DNA of 64,000 bases from Paracoccus sp. MC1862 (GTDB lineage Bacteria; Pseudomonadota; Alphaproteobacteria; Rhodobacterales; Rhodobacteraceae). The position numbers and the translations under genes were made by a program. Shown in pieces: positions 38,064 to 49,305 of this stretch. Position 1 is the first letter of the stretch, and each line of letters begins with the position of its first letter. The notes beneath the pieces are model-generated. The model was not told where the DNA came from. It made no database searches and saw only the letters and a list, made by a program, of their open reading frames with translations. The stretch is from contig NZ_CP067225.1 of the NCBI RefSeq assembly GCF_016617715.1, forward strand, positions 2,796,001-2,860,000, given 5' to 3'.

Positions 38064-38630
38064 ATGCGGCTGTCTCTTCTGGCCATGATGCCGGCGATCC
38101 TTGTGATCAATCCGGCGCTTGGGCTAAGGGGGCCTCGGACACGAAGTCATTGAAGCCCTCGGTCTTCTGCTTCTGCTGACGGGAGTTCTGGGCCATTTCT
38201 GGTCATCCTGTATGTCGGCGGAGCCAAGAACCGGATGGTGGTGCAGGACGGCCCCTATTCGATGACCCGCAATCCGCTTTATTTCTTTTCAACCATCGCC
38301 GCGACAGGCATCGGTCTGATGTTCGGGGCGGTCAGCCTGGGGCTGCTGATCGGGGCGACCGTCGGCGTGATCCTGTGGATCACTGCGCGGAAGGAAGCCG
38401 CCTTCCTGTCGCACGGCTTCGGCGCGGATTATGACGCCCATGCGGCGCGCACGCCATTCTTCCTGCCCGGTCCCCGGCTGTTTTGCACCGGCAGGACCGT
38501 GCAGGTCGATACCGCCACGCTGCGGCGCAACATGTTCGATGCCCTTGTCTTCCTGTGCTTCATCCCGATCGTCGAACTGGTGGACCAGATCAAGGTCGGC
38601 CTCGGCTGGGTCCTGCTGTCGCTATGGTGA
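38064..38630 (+). pseudogene. Methyltransferase of the ICMT/PEMT family, probably frameshifted
   Basis: The intact frame from the ATG at 38235 gives 131 residues beginning MVVQDGPYSMTRNPLYFFST, the core SAM-binding block of the isoprenylcysteine/phospholipid methyltransferase family. The same frame upstream opens with ATG 38064 and a plausible first membrane helix (MRLSLLAMMPAILV) but stops at about 38151. Between about 38125 and 38197 the expected sequence (GHEVIEALGLLLLLTGVLG) is in the +1 frame, so a one-base gain and a one-base loss compensate each other. Either the gene is broken or the assembly has two indels. Function of an intact protein would be membrane-bound SAM-dependent methylation. 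Confidence 0.6.
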
Positions 38631-38694
38631 GGATGCGCCTTCCCTCTGCCGCCGCCGCGCCCTAAGGGCTGGGTGACAACAGCGCCGGCTTTCC

Positions 38695-39633
38695 ATGCGA
38701 ACCCCTCTGATTTCGATGAACCGCCGGTTTCGGCTGCACTCCGGCCCACGCAGCGGGGCGGGGGACAACCTGCTGGCGGCGGCTCTGATGGTCGCCTCGA
38801 TGGCCGCCTTCGTGTTCAACGATACCGCCATCAAGCTCGTCACCCAGACCCTGCCGCTGTCCGAGGGGATCGCGCTGCGGGGCATCGCTGTCACCGCGAT
38901 CCTCTGGGTAATCGCGCAGCGGGACGGCGGGGTTGTCTGGTGGCCGAAGGGGCGACGGGATCGTCTCATGCTGTCGCTCAGGACCGTGGCCGAGGTTTCC
39001 TCGACCCTCGTCTATCTGCTGGCGCTGCAGCTCATGTCGCTCGGGCAGCTTTCGGCGGTCATGCAGGCGACGCCGCTGCTGATCATGCTGGCGGCGGCCG
39101 TCGTCTTCCGCGAGCGGCTGGGCTGGCGGCGGTTGTCGGCCGTGGGGGTCGGACTGGCCGGCGTGCTGCTGATCCTGCGCCCCGGAACCGGCGCCTTCGA
39201 CGCCTCGGCGCTCCTGGCAGTGGTGGCCGTGGTCCTGATCGTGGTGCGCGACCTGGCCAGCCGCGGCTTCACCCCGGCGGTCAGGTCCAGCACCGTCGCC
39301 TTCTACGCCGCGCTTGCCGTCACCCTGGGCGCGCCGCTGACCGGAGAGCTTGGCGACTGGCGTTGGCCGACGGGCGGGGAAGTCATGGGCCTCGCGGTCT
39401 CGACCGTGTTCCTGACCATCGGCTACCTGACCGCCGTCGCGGTCATGCGGGTGGGCGAGGTCGGCTTCGTCTCGCCCTTCCGCTACTCCGCCCTGATCTT
39501 CGCCTTTCTCGTGGACCTCGCCGTCTTCGGTGTCTGGCCCGCTGGCTGGACCTGGGTGGGCGCCGGGCTGGTGGTGGCGGCCGGCCTTTATTCGATCTGG
39601 CGCGAGGCGCGGCTGCAGGACAGGTCCCGCTGA
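38695..39633 (+). CDS. DMT-superfamily (EamA) transporter
   Basis: A 312-residue membrane protein with about ten helices in two EamA repeats, the drug/metabolite transporter pattern; the first repeat includes LSEGIALRGIAV and MQATPLLIMLAAAVVFRERLGWRR. It exports small metabolites, but the substrate is unknown. The stop shares bases with the ATG of the following glycosyltransferase (TGATG), so both are likely made together. An ATG at 38716 is an alternative start. Confidence 0.85.
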   Translation: MRTPLISMNRRFRLHSGPRSGAGDNLLAAALMVASMAAFVFNDTAIKLVTQTLPLSEGIALRGIAVTAILWVIAQRDGGVVWWPKGRRDRLMLSLRTVAEVSSTLVYLLALQLMSLGQLSAVMQATPLLIMLAAAVVFRERLGWRRLSAVGVGLAGVLLILRPGTGAFDASALLAVVAVVLIVVRDLASRGFTPAVRSSTVAFYAALAVTLGAPLTGELGDWRWPTGGEVMGLAVSTVFLTIGYLTAVAVMRVGEVGFVSPFRYSALIFAFLVDLAVFGVWPAGWTWVGAGLVVAAGLYSIWREARLQDRSR

Positions 39634-40481
39634 TGCGGGCGCAGCTTCTGGGCCTCTGCCGCTTCTCCTATCTCGGCGGGCGGGGCTTTCAGGTCAGGCA
39701 CGCTTCGATCGAGGAACGGCGGGCCTTCCTTTACGACCCCGAGCGGCTTGCCCGTCGCTGGGCATGGTTCGAGGCGGTGGCGCTTCCCGGCCTGACCGGC
39801 CAGACCGATCCCGATTACACCATCGTCATCATGACCGGCCCCGACCTGCCGCAGCCATGGCTGGGCCGGCTGCGCGAAATCGCCGCCGCCCACCCGCAGA
39901 TCCGGCTGGAGCTGGTGCCGCCGATGGAACATCACCGCGTCGCCTGCGCCCGCGCGATCCATCCCCATGTGGACCCTGCAGCCGACTGGGTCGGGCAGTT
40001 CAAGCATGACGACGATGACGGGCTGGCCTTTGACTTCGTGGCCCGCGCCCGCCGCGACCTGCGGCTGCTGATGCCGATGCTGCGGCGGGACGGCCGCGCC
40101 TGGTGCGACTACATGAAGGGCGTGATCCTGAAGGCCACCGAAACCGGGATCGAAACCCTGCCGCGTCATGTTCATGCCACCGGCGTGGCGCTGGTCATCT
40201 GGCAGCGTCCGGATGCGCGGCAGACCTGCATCGACCATGAGCACTGGAAGATCGGCAGCTACATGAACGGCATGGCCGTCAATGACCGCCCGATGTTCCT
40301 GCGGACGGTGCACCACGACAGCGACTCGGGCGCCTTGGGGCCGAACTATCCCTGGTCCGACCTGCCCGCCGACCTTGCGCCCGTGGTCAGGCGCCGCTTC
40401 GGCGTGGACCTGCGCGCGCTGGACAGGGCGGCGAAGGCCGCAGCCGTGCCGGGGGCGGACCGGCCGAAATGGGGACGCTGA
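39633..40481 (+). CDS. Rhamnosyltransferase-like glycosyltransferase, second copy
   Basis: A 282-residue paralogue of the protein at 26952-27863. Both share RFSYLG, LY-x-PERL-x2-R...FE-x3-LP-x-L-x2-QTD and DDDD-x-L-x2-DF, but this copy has the high G+C of the chromosome. The acidic DDDD stretch (about residue 130) suits metal/nucleotide-sugar binding. It is coupled to the DMT transporter gene by TGATG overlap. Sugar and acceptor unknown. Confidence 0.72.
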   Translation: MRAQLLGLCRFSYLGGRGFQVRHASIEERRAFLYDPERLARRWAWFEAVALPGLTGQTDPDYTIVIMTGPDLPQPWLGRLREIAAAHPQIRLELVPPMEHHRVACARAIHPHVDPAADWVGQFKHDDDDGLAFDFVARARRDLRLLMPMLRRDGRAWCDYMKGVILKATETGIETLPRHVHATGVALVIWQRPDARQTCIDHEHWKIGSYMNGMAVNDRPMFLRTVHHDSDSGALGPNYPWSDLPADLAPVVRRRFGVDLRALDRAAKAAAVPGADRPKWGR

Positions 40482-40492
40482 GCCCCGCGTCA

Positions 40493-40522
40493 TTGACATA
40501 TGCCCGCGAATCCGCATATACG
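40493..40522 (+). promoter_or_regulatory. Promoter of the str operon (rpsL)
   Basis: A consensus TTGACA (40493-40498) is followed, after 17-18 nt, by ATATAC/TATACG (40516-40522). It lies 205 nt before rpsL, so a leader of about 195 nt is expected. The rest of the 245-nt spacer shows no further obvious feature. Confidence 0.65.
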
Positions 40523-40726
40523 CCCGGCACCCGACGCGAAAGCGGACGGGAACCCCAGAACCTCAACGGTCGGATTCGGGCACAGCCCTGATCCTCTGGA
40601 AATCTTCCCGTCCAGCCCCTGACAGGGTTCGGATGGGTTTGGCGTTTCGCGATGGGCGCGAAAAGCTGTCGAGAAGTGGCGCACCAAGCCCGGGTGCGAG
40701 TATCGCAAAGCAAGACGGGGAACCGA

Positions 40727-41098
40727 ATGCCGACGATCCAACAGCTGATCCGCAATCCGCGGCAGCCCAAGGTGCAGCGATCCAAGTCGCAGCACCTGCA
40801 GGGAAACCCTCAGAAGCGCGGCGTCTGCACCCGCGTCTACACCACTACGCCGAAGAAGCCGAACTCGGCCATGCGGAAGGTCGCCAAGGTGCGCCTGACC
40901 AACGGGTTCGAGGTCATCAGCTACATCCCCGGCGAAAAGCACAACCTGCAGGAACACAGCGTCGTGCTGATCCGCGGCGGCCGGGTCAAGGACCTTCCGG
41001 GTGTGCGCTACCACATCCTGCGCGGTGTCCTGGATACCCAGGGCGTCAAAGATCGTCGTCAGCGTCGTTCGAAATACGGCGCCAAGCGTCCGAAGTGA
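40727..41098 (+). CDS. rpsL: 30S ribosomal protein S12
   Basis: A 123-residue S12, part of the decoding centre. K43 (TTPKKPNSA) and K88 ([10 protein letters not shown]) are wild type, the residues altered in streptomycin resistance. It is the first gene of rpsL-rpsG-fusA-tuf. Confidence 0.98.
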   Translation: MPTIQQLIRNPRQPKVQRSKSQHLQGNPQKRGVCTRVYTTTPKKPNSAMRKVAKVRLTNGFEVISYIPGEKHNLQEHSVVLIRGGRVKDLPGVRYHILRGVLDTQGVKDRRQRRSKYGAKRPK

Positions 41099-41109
41099 GG
41101 TTCTGATCC

Positions 41110-41580
41110 ATGTCCCGTCGTCACGCCGCTGAAAAGCGCGAAGTCCTGCCCGACGCCAAGTATGGCGATCGCGTGCTGACCAAATTCATGAACAACCTGA
41201 TGGTTGACGGCAAGAAGTCCATCGCCGAGACGATCGTCTACAACGCGCTCGACCGCGTTCAGGGCCGCCTCAAGCGCGAGCCGATCGAGGTCTTCCACGA
41301 GGCGCTCGACAACGTGAAGCCTTCGGTCGAGGTGCGTTCGCGCCGCGTCGGCGGCGCCACCTACCAGGTGCCGGTCGAAGTCCGCCCGATCCGCCGCGAG
41401 GCGCTGGGCATCCGCTGGCTGATCGACGCCGCCAAGAAGCGCAACGAACACACCATGGAAGAGCGGCTCGCGGGCGAGCTGGCCGACGCGGTGAACGGCC
41501 GCGGCACCGCGGTGAAGAAGCGCGAAGACACCCACAAGATGGCCGACGCCAACAAGGCGTTCAGCCACTACCGCTGGTAA
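41110..41580 (+). CDS. rpsG: 30S ribosomal protein S7
   Basis: A 156-residue S7 that nucleates the 3' domain of 16S r[23 protein letters not shown] and the [13 protein letters not shown] block are typical. It starts 11 nt after rpsL; fusA follows 12 nt later. In E. coli S7 represses this operon. Confidence 0.98.
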   Translation: MSRRHAAEKREVLPDAKYGDRVLTKFMNNLMVDGKKSIAETIVYNALDRVQGRLKREPIEVFHEALDNVKPSVEVRSRRVGGATYQVPVEVRPIRREALGIRWLIDAAKKRNEHTMEERLAGELADAVNGRGTAVKKREDTHKMADANKAFSHYRW

Positions 41581-41592
41581 GGACCGCGCATC

Positions 41593-43716
41593 ATGGCACG
41601 CGTTTACGCTCTCGACCACTACCGCAACTTCGGCATCATGGCCCACATCGATGCCGGCAAGACCACCACGACCGAGCGGATCCTGTTCTACACGGGCAAG
41701 AACCACAAGATGGGCGAGACGCACGAAGGCGCGTCCACCATGGACTTCATGGAACAGGAAGCCGAGCGCGGGATCACCATCTCGTCGGCTGCCACCACCA
41801 CCTTCTGGCAGCGTCAGGAAGACCCGACCAGCGAAGGCACGTCGGAAACCAAGTACCGCTTCAACATCATCGACACCCCCGGCCACGTGGACTTCACCAT
41901 CGAGGTCGAGCGTTCGCTGGCGGTGCTTGACGGCGCGATCTGCCTGCTGGACGCCAACGCCGGCGTCGAGCCGCAGACCGAGACCGTCTGGCGTCAGGCC
42001 GACCGCTATGAAGTTCCGCGGATCGTGTTCGTCAACAAGATGGACAAGATCGGCGCCGACTTCTTCAAATGCGTCCAGATGATCAAGGACCGCACTGGCG
42101 GCACTCCCTGCCCGATCGCCCTGCCGATCGGCGCCGAGGACAAGCTGGAAGGCATCGTCGACCTGATCAAGATGGAAGAATGGATCTGGAAGGGCGAGGA
42201 TCTTGGCGCAAGCTGGGTCCGCCAGCCGGTCCGGGATGAGCTGAAGGACGTCGCAGAGGAATGGCGCGGCAAGATGATCGAACTCGCCGTCGAACAGGAC
42301 GACGAGGCGATGGAAGCCTATCTCGAAGGCAACGAACCCGACGAGGAGACGCTGCGCCGCCTGATCCGCAAGGGCACGCTGGCGCTGGCCTTCTTCCCGG
42401 TCACCGCCGGATCGGCCTTCAAGAACAAGGGCGTCCAGCCGCTGCTGAACGCGGTCATCGACTTCCTGCCGGCGCCGGTCGACGTGCCGCCGCTGATGGG
42501 CTTTGCCCCCGATGACGAGACAGAAACCCGCAACATCGAACGCAAGGCCGATGACGCGGCACCCTTCTCGGCGCTGGCGTTCAAGATCATGAACGACCCC
42601 TTCGTCGGCTCGCTGACCTTCACGCGCATCTATTCCGGCGCGCTGAAGAAGGGCGACGCGATGCTGAACGCGACCAAGGGCAAGCGCGAGCGTGTCGGCC
42701 GGATGATGCTGATGCACGCCATCCAGCGCGAAGAGATCGACGAGGCGTTCGCCGGCGACATCATCGCGCTGGCGGGCCTGAAGGACACCACGACGGGCGA
42801 CACGCTCTGCGATCCGGCGAAGCCCGTGGTCCTGGAAACCATGACCTTCCCCGAGCCGGTGATCGAGATCGCCGTCGAGCCGAAGTCGAAGGCCGACCAG
42901 GAAAAGATGGGCCTCGCCCTTCAGCGCCTGTCGGCCGAGGACCCGTCCTTCCGCGTCGAGACCGACATCGAGTCGGGCCAGACCATCATGAAGGGTATGG
43001 GCGAACTTCACCTCGACATCCTCGTCGACCGCATGAAGCGCGAGTTCAAGGTCGAGGCGAATATCGGCGCCCCGCAGGTGGCCTACCGCGAGACCATCTC
43101 GACCGAGGCCGAGATCGACTACACCCACAAGAAGCAGACCGGCGGCACGGGCCAGTTCGCCCGCGTCAAGCTGGTCATCACTCCGACCGAACCGGGCGAG
43201 GGCTACTCCTTCGAGTCGAAGATCGTGGGCGGCGCGGTGCCGAAGGAATACGTTCCCGGCGTCGAGAAGGGCATCAAGTCGGTCATGGACTCGGGTCCGC
43301 TGGCGGGCTTCCCGGTGATCGACTTCAAGGTCGCGCTGATCGACGGCGCCTTCCACGACGTCGACTCCTCGGTCCTGGCCTTCGAGATCGCATCCCGTGC
43401 GGCCATGCGCGAGGGCCTGAAGAAGGCGGGCGCCAAGCTGCTGGAGCCGATCATGAAGGTCGAAGTGGTGACGCCCGACGAATACACAGGCTCGATCATC
43501 GGTGATCTGACCAGCCGCCGCGGCATGGTGCGTGGCCAGGATACCCGCGGCAATGCCAACGTCATCGACGCGATGGTGCCACTGGCCAACATGTTCGGCT
43601 ACATCAACAACCTGCGTTCGATGTCCTCGGGCCGCGCGGTGTTCACGATGCAGTTCGACCATTACGAGGCCGTGCCGCAGAACATCTCGGACGAGATCCA
43701 GAAGAAATACGCCTGA
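41593..43716 (+). CDS. fusA: Elongation factor G
   Basis: A 707-residue EF-G translocase. G1 [10 protein letters not shown] is at 17-26, then the switch-[11 protein letters not shown] and G4 NKMDKIG. The C-terminal domains IV-V include the conserved [19 protein letters not shown] segment. It lies in the standard str order with tuf copy 2 after 61 nt. Confidence 0.98.
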   Translation: MARVYALDHYRNFGIMAHIDAGKTTTTERILFYTGKNHKMGETHEGASTMDFMEQEAERGITISSAATTTFWQRQEDPTSEGTSETKYRFNIIDTPGHVDFTIEVERSLAVLDGAICLLDANAGVEPQTETVWRQADRYEVPRIVFVNKMDKIGADFFKCVQMIKDRTGGTPCPIALPIGAEDKLEGIVDLIKMEEWIWKGEDLGASWVRQPVRDELKDVAEEWRGKMIELAVEQDDEAMEAYLEGNEPDEETLRRLIRKGTLALAFFPVTAGSAFKNKGVQPLLNAVIDFLPAPVDVPPLMGFAPDDETETRNIERKADDAAPFSALAFKIMNDPFVGSLTFTRIYSGALKKGDAMLNATKGKRERVGRMMLMHAIQREEIDEAFAGDIIALAGLKDTTTGDTLCDPAKPVVLETMTFPEPVIEIAVEPKSKADQEKMGLALQRLSAEDPSFRVETDIESGQTIMKGMGELHLDILVDRMKREFKVEANIGAPQVAYRETISTEAEIDYTHKKQTGGTGQFARVKLVITPTEPGEGYSFESKIVGGAVPKEYVPGVEKGIKSVMDSGPLAGFPVIDFKVALIDGAFHDVDSSVLAFEIASRAAMREGLKKAGAKLLEPIMKVEVVTPDEYTGSIIGDLTSRRGMVRGQDTRGNANVIDAMVPLANMFGYINNLRSMSSGRAVFTMQFDHYEAVPQNISDEIQKKYA

Positions 43717-43777
43717 TGCTGCAGGGCGGGATGAAAGCCCCGCCCGCCTTCACCTGACATTCAAGGAGATCTTTGCG

Positions 43778-44953
<1,176 letters not shown>

Positions 44954-44980
44954 TCTGAAGCATGGTGCTGCAAGAGAGTG

Positions 44981-45004
44981 GCCCGTCCCGAAGGGGCGGG
45001 CTTT
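44981..45004 (+). terminator. Terminator after tuf copy 2
   Basis: GCCCGTCCC/GGGGCGGGC with a GAA loop, then TTT. The 9-bp arms equal those behind tuf copy 1. It ends the str operon and separates it from the AT-rich DUF2971 gene. Confidence 0.82.
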
Positions 45005-45026
45005 GAATTACTACTTTTAGCTAATT

Positions 45027-45707
45027 CTATTTAGCCATTTCGGTATACTCAAGTTGATACCCGGAAATGTTTGCCTCGTACAGTTTGACGTTTGCTTTGC
45101 GGCAGATGTTCAGCAACTTGGGTAGATGCCTTTTTCTCTCAAACCGCACCCCTATCGTCACACCTGCTACAGTTAGCGGATCGTCGAAATGCACCAGTCC
45201 GATCTTAGGGGAAAGCAGCCGCCACTCCCGTTCTTCGCCCCACCTAAGCGTCTTAGTGGAAAGGGCCAACCTAGCTTTTTCTGTGTCCGGCATTCGATCG
45301 TTTAAGAAAACAGGCGGAACATCATCGTATGTGACGCGAACTAGCTCAATGTCATTCGGCGTGGATCTTACAAGCCGTTTAAAGCGGTAGGAAATAGTTA
45401 TTCCGTGAAATTCCCCCGCGTAGTGAGCCCACATCGTTTCGCTCGCACGGCATTCGGAGAAGCTGGCTATTCCGATAGAATCTCGTTCTGCTAGGATGCT
45501 GGCCATCCGGCTGCTTTTTCGCGATGATTTCTCGAAGATGGCGCTTTCCCGATGGGTGCCCTCCATAGGGTCATTCAAATTTTTAAATCCCCCGCAGTAG
45601 ATCTCACTTCTCAATACACAGTTAAATTCCCTCTCCCAATTGTCATCGTTAATTGGCCTGTATCTGTATAATAATTGCGGATATGCGTAGCGTGTCACTT
45701 TCCCCAT
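45027..45707 (-). CDS. DUF2971-family protein, AT-rich
   Basis: A 226-residue protein of the DUF2971 family. Diagnostic parts are LLYRYRPIND near the N terminus, SEIYCGGFKNLNDPMEG, FSECRASETMWAHYAGEFHGI and the WGEEREWRLL block. It has no signal peptide or membrane helix. By eye its G+C is in the mid-40s %, far below the ribosomal genes on both sides, and codon use (AAA, TTA, ATA) is foreign, so it was likely acquired. Biochemical function of the family is not established; some members are reported from mobile or defence contexts, which is only suggestive here. An in-frame TTG at 45713 is an alternative start. Confidence 0.78.
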   Translation of the reverse strand: MGKVTRYAYPQLLYRYRPINDDNWEREFNCVLRSEIYCGGFKNLNDPMEGTHRESAIFEKSSRKSSRMASILAERDSIGIASFSECRASETMWAHYAGEFHGITISYRFKRLVRSTPNDIELVRVTYDDVPPVFLNDRMPDTEKARLALSTKTLRWGEEREWRLLSPKIGLVHFDDPLTVAGVTIGVRFERKRHLPKLLNICRKANVKLYEANISGYQLEYTEMAK

Positions 45708-45769
45708 CGGCAAACTTCGTTCCTATTTTGACAACGCTAGACCAAGGGAAATTGTGTAGCAATGTTCTG

Positions 45770-45798
45770 TTGACACCCGCCCCCGCACCCCTCATAAG
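45770..45798 (+). promoter_or_regulatory. Promoter of the S10 operon
   Basis: TTGACA (45770-45775), a 17-nt spacer and CATAAG (45793-45798). Transcription would start near 45805, giving a leader of about 145 nt before rpsJ. A second TTGACA at 45728 has no good -10 partner. Confidence 0.65.
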
Positions 45799-45841
45799 CT
45801 TCCATCGCTACCGGTCACGCAGAATCGGTTGCATCTGACAG

Positions 45842-45880
45842 GGCCGCCCGTTATGGGGGCGGCCTTGCAGTTTTTCTAAG
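45842..45880 (+). promoter_or_regulatory. S10 leader hairpin, possible attenuator
   Basis: GGCCGCCC/GGGCGGCC (45842-45849 with 45857-45864) with a 7-nt loop, then TTGCAG and TTTTT (45871-45875). It lies downstream of the predicted start site and about 85 nt before rpsJ. It could attenuate the operon, as L4 does in E. coli, or stop transcription from upstream. Confidence 0.5.
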
Positions 45881-45949
45881 GTCCGATGCTGGCGCCGTAT
45901 GGTGCGACGTCAGCCTCTCGACTGAAATCCCCGACCGAGGGATGCTTTG

Positions 45950-46258
45950 ATGCAAAGCCAGACCATCCGTATCCGGCTCAAGGCGTTCGATTATCGCGTG
46001 CTGGACGCCAGCACCGCCGAGATCGTGAACACCGCCAAGCGGACCGGCGCGACCATTCGTGGCCCGATCCCCCTGCCGAACAAGATCGAGAAATTCACCG
46101 TCCTGCGTGGTCCGCACATCGACAAGAAGTCGCGCGACCAGTGGGAAATCCGCACGCACAAGCGGCTTCTGGACATCGTCGATCCGACGCCCCAGACCGT
46201 TGACGCCCTGATGAAGCTCGACCTCGCCGCCGGCGTGGACGTCGAGATCAAGGTCTGA
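45950..46258 (+). CDS. rpsJ: 30S ribosomal protein S10
   Basis: A 102-residue S10, also the NusE antitermination factor. [16 protein letters not shown] and the [22 protein letters not shown] segment are typical. I chose the ATG at 45950 over a TTG one codon earlier. It opens the S10-spc cluster. Confidence 0.98.
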   Translation: MQSQTIRIRLKAFDYRVLDASTAEIVNTAKRTGATIRGPIPLPNKIEKFTVLRGPHIDKKSRDQWEIRTHKRLLDIVDPTPQTVDALMKLDLAAGVDVEIKV

Positions 46259-46269
46259 GGGGGATCGTC

Positions 46270-47124
46270 ATGCGGACTGGTGTTATCGCCAAGAAACTGG
46301 GCATGACCCGGCTGTTCCTCGAGGACGGTCGTCAGGTGCCCGTCACCGTGCTGCAGCTGGACAACCTTCAGGTGGTCGCGCAGCGCACCGCCGGGCAGGA
46401 CGGCTACACCGCGCTTCAACTGGGCGCAGGCGACGCGAAGCCGAAGAACGTGACAGCGCCCATGCGCGGTCACTTCGCCAAAGCCAGTGTCGCGCCCAAG
46501 CGCAAGATTGCCGAGTTCCGGGTGTCCGAGGACAACCTGGTCCCCGTGGGCGAGGAAATCATCGCCGCCCATTACTTCGCGGGTCAGTTCGTGGACATCG
46601 CGGGCACCTCGATCGGCAAGGGCTTTGCCGGTGCGATGAAGCGGCACAACTTCGGCGGGTTGCGCGCCTCGCACGGCGTGTCGGTCAGCCACCGCTCGCA
46701 CGGGTCCACCGGCCAGTGTCAGGACCCCGGCAAGGTGTTCAAGGGCAAGAAGATGGCGGGCCATCTGGGCGCGGTGCGCGTCACCACCCAGAACCTGCAG
46801 GTCGTCCGCACCGACGCTGACCGTGGCCTCATCATGGTCAAGGGCTCGGTTCCCGGTTCCAAGGGCGGCTGGGTCACGATCAAGGACGCCGTGAAGAAGC
46901 CGCAGGCCGAGAACACGATCTACCCGGCCGCGCTGCGGTCGGCCGAGCGTGAGGCCAAGCGTCTGGCCGAGGAAGCCGCCGCCCAGGCCGCTGCCGAGGA
47001 AGAAGCCGCGCGTCAGGCCGCGCTTGAGGCCGAAGCCGCCGCGCAGGAAGCCGCGCTGGCCGAAGCTCAGGCCTCGATCGCCGAGGGCGACAGCGCTGCC
47101 CCCGAAGGAGACGAGAGCAAATGA
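46270..47124 (+). CDS. rplC: 50S ribosomal protein L3 with long C-terminal tail
   Basis: A 284-residue L3. The core (to about residue 225) is standard: [15 protein letters not shown], then [19 protein letters not shown] and the loop [26 protein letters not shown]. The last ~60 residues are a charged Ala/Glu-rich helix-forming tail ([20 protein letters not shown]...), absent from the ~210-residue L3 of E. coli. Its stop overlaps the rplD start (ATGA). Confidence 0.97.
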   Translation: MRTGVIAKKLGMTRLFLEDGRQVPVTVLQLDNLQVVAQRTAGQDGYTALQLGAGDAKPKNVTAPMRGHFAKASVAPKRKIAEFRVSEDNLVPVGEEIIAAHYFAGQFVDIAGTSIGKGFAGAMKRHNFGGLRASHGVSVSHRSHGSTGQCQDPGKVFKGKKMAGHLGAVRVTTQNLQVVRTDADRGLIMVKGSVPGSKGGWVTIKDAVKKPQAENTIYPAALRSAEREAKRLAEEAAAQAAAEEEAARQAALEAEAAAQEAALAEAQASIAEGDSAAPEGDESK

Positions 47125-47780
47125 AACTCGACGTGATTTCGCTTTCCTCGGGCAAGGCCGGGGACATCGAACTGCCCGACGACATCTTCGGGCTGGAGCC
47201 GCGCGCGGACATCCTGCAGCGTGTCGTCCGCTGGCAGCGGGCGAAGGCTCAGGCTGGAACCCATGCCACGCTGGGCAAGTCGGACGTCAGCTATTCGACC
47301 AAGAAGATCTATCGCCAGAAGGGCACGGGCGGCGCGCGCCACGGCTCGCGCAAGGCGCCGATCTTCCGCAAGGGTGGCGTCTACAAGGGTCCGACCCCGC
47401 GCAGCCACGCCTTCGACCTGCCCAAGAAGGTGCGCGCCCTCGGCCTGCGCCACGCGCTGTCGGCGAAAGCCTCGCGCGGCAAGCTGGTCGTGCTGGAGAA
47501 CCTGGACCTGGCCGACGCCAAGACCTCAGTCCTGGCCAAGGCGGTCAGGGAGCAGGGCTGGAAGCGCGTCCTGGTCATTGACGGTGCCCAGGTGAACGAG
47601 AACTTCGCCCGCGCCGCCCGCAACCTGGAAGGCGTGGATATCCTGCCCTCGATGGGCGCCAACGTCTATGACATCCTCAAGCGCGACACGCTGGTGATCA
47701 CGCGCGCGGGTGTCGAGGCGCTGCAGGCCCGGCTGAACGGCGCGCAGGCTGCCGCCGCCGATCAAGGAGCGACCGTGTGA
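47121..47780 (+). CDS. rplD: 50S ribosomal protein L4
   Basis: A 219-residue L4 with the exit-tunnel loop [20 protein letters not shown]. It is coupled to rplC (ATGA) and rplW (TGATG). In E. coli L4 also represses the S10 operon at its leader. Confidence 0.97.
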   Translation: MKLDVISLSSGKAGDIELPDDIFGLEPRADILQRVVRWQRAKAQAGTHATLGKSDVSYSTKKIYRQKGTGGARHGSRKAPIFRKGGVYKGPTPRSHAFDLPKKVRALGLRHALSAKASRGKLVVLENLDLADAKTSVLAKAVREQGWKRVLVIDGAQVNENFARAARNLEGVDILPSMGANVYDILKRDTLVITRAGVEALQARLNGAQAAAADQGATV

Positions 47781-48079
47781 TGGCTGCGAAACCCGAACAT
47801 TACGACGTGATCGTCAAGCCGATCATCACCGAGAAGGCGACGATGGCGGGCGAGCTTGCCAATGCCGTCACCTTCGAGGTGCAGAAATCGGCCAGCAAGC
47901 CGCAGATCAAGGATGCCGTCGAGGCGCTGTTCAACGTCAAGGTCAAGGCGGTCAACACCGTTTTGACCAAGGGCAAGACCAAGCGCTTCCGCGGCCGCCC
48001 CGGCGTCCGCTCGGACGTCAAGAAGGCCTATGTGATGCTCGAGGCTGGCAACAGCATCGACGTGAACACCGGCCTCTGA
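47780..48079 (+). CDS. rplW: 50S ribosomal protein L23
   Basis: A 99-residue L23, the docking site for trigger factor and SRP at the tunnel exit. [14 protein letters not shown] and [18 protein letters not shown] are typical. The ATG shares a base with the rplD stop. A weak G/C hairpin (48096-48122) lies in the spacer before rplB. Confidence 0.97.
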   Translation: MAAKPEHYDVIVKPIITEKATMAGELANAVTFEVQKSASKPQIKDAVEALFNVKVKAVNTVLTKGKTKRFRGRPGVRSDVKKAYVMLEAGNSIDVNTGL

Positions 48080-48177
48080 TAAGGGCAACGACTCTGCGGC
48101 CCTCGGGATTCTCGGGGGCCGCGGTGCTTTTCGACTGAAACGGACCTTTGGTCCAAGGCAAACGGAAGACAGAAACC

Positions 48178-49017
48178 ATGGCACTCAAGTCGTATAAACC
48201 GACGACGCCTGGCCAGCGCGGGCTGGTACTGATCGACCGTTCGGAGCTTTGGAAAGGCCGCCCCGTCAAGACCCTCACCGAAGGTTTGACCAAGACGGGC
48301 GGCCGGAACAACACCGGACGGATCACGATGTGGCACAAGGGCGGCGGGGCCAAGCGGCTTTACCGCGTCGTCGATTTCCGCCGCACCAAGCTGGACGTCG
48401 CCGCCACCGTGGAACGGATCGAATACGACCCGAACCGCACTGCCTTCATCGCGCTGATCCGCTATGAGGATGGCGAGCAGGCCTATATCCTTGCCCCGCA
48501 GCGTCTGGCTGTCGGCGACAAGGTTTTGGCCGCGCGCAAGGCGGACATCAAGCCGGGCAATGCGATGCCCTTCAGCGGCATGCCGATCGGCACGATCGTC
48601 CACAACGTGGAGCTGAAGCCCGGCAAAGGCGGCCAACTGGCCCGTTCCGCCGGCACCTACGCGCAGTTCGTGGGACGCGATGGCGGCTATGCGCAGATCC
48701 GCCTGTCCTCGGGCGAACTGCGGCTGGTGCGTCAGGAATGCATGGCGACCATCGGCGCCGTGTCGAACCCTGACCATTCCAACCAGAACTTCGGCAAGGC
48801 TGGCCGGATGCGGCATCTGGGCGTCCGCCCGACCGTTCGCGGCGTTGCCATGAACCCAATCGACCACCCGCATGGTGGTGGTGAGGGCCGGACTTCGGGC
48901 GGCCGTCACCCTGTGACCCCCTGGGGCAAGCCTACGAAGGGCAAGCGCACTCGTTCCAACAAGTCGACCGACAAGTACATTCTGCGGTCGCGCCACGCCA
49001 AGAAGAAGGGGCGCTGA
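48178..49017 (+). CDS. rplB: 50S ribosomal protein L2
   Basis: A 279-residue L2, needed for subunit joining and peptidyl transfer. The C-terminal signature [29 protein letters not shown] contains the conserved histidine of HPHGGGEG. It follows rplW after 98 nt, a long gap for this cluster. Confidence 0.98.
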   Translation: MALKSYKPTTPGQRGLVLIDRSELWKGRPVKTLTEGLTKTGGRNNTGRITMWHKGGGAKRLYRVVDFRRTKLDVAATVERIEYDPNRTAFIALIRYEDGEQAYILAPQRLAVGDKVLAARKADIKPGNAMPFSGMPIGTIVHNVELKPGKGGQLARSAGTYAQFVGRDGGYAQIRLSSGELRLVRQECMATIGAVSNPDHSNQNFGKAGRMRHLGVRPTVRGVAMNPIDHPHGGGEGRTSGGRHPVTPWGKPTKGKRTRSNKSTDKYILRSRHAKKKGR

Positions 49018-49020
49018 TCC

Positions 49021-49299
49021 ATGTCACGTTCTGTTTGGAAAGGCCCGTTCGTCGACGCCTATGTCCTGCGCAAGGCCGAAAAGGCGCGCGACTCGGGTCG
49101 GTCCGAGGTCATCAAGATCTGGTCGCGCCGTTCGACCATCCTGCCGCAATTCGTCGGCCTGACCTTCGGCGTCTACAACGGGCACAAGCATATCCCCGTG
49201 AACGTCAGCGAGGAAATGATCGGCCAGAAGTTCGGTGAATATTCGCCGACGCGGACCTATTACGGTCATGCGGCCGACAAGAAAGCGAAAAGGAAGTAA
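49021..49299 (+). CDS. rpsS: 30S ribosomal protein S19
   Basis: A 92-residue S19 ([31 protein letters not shown]) that contacts 16S rRNA in the head with S13. It starts 3 nt after rplB; rplV follows 6 nt later. Confidence 0.98.
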   Translation: MSRSVWKGPFVDAYVLRKAEKARDSGRSEVIKIWSRRSTILPQFVGLTFGVYNGHKHIPVNVSEEMIGQKFGEYSPTRTYYGHAADKKAKRK

Positions 49300-49305
49300 A
49301 CCGTC

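Noticed and set aside
45005..45780. Insertion sequence or toxin-antitoxin pair around the DUF2971 gene
   Set aside because: No transposase, no terminal inverted repeats, no convincing target duplication and no second small gene.
48096..48122. Terminator between rplW and rplB
   Set aside because: The stem (GCGGCCC/GGGCCGC) has interior mismatches and no T-run, so it is too weak to call as a terminator.
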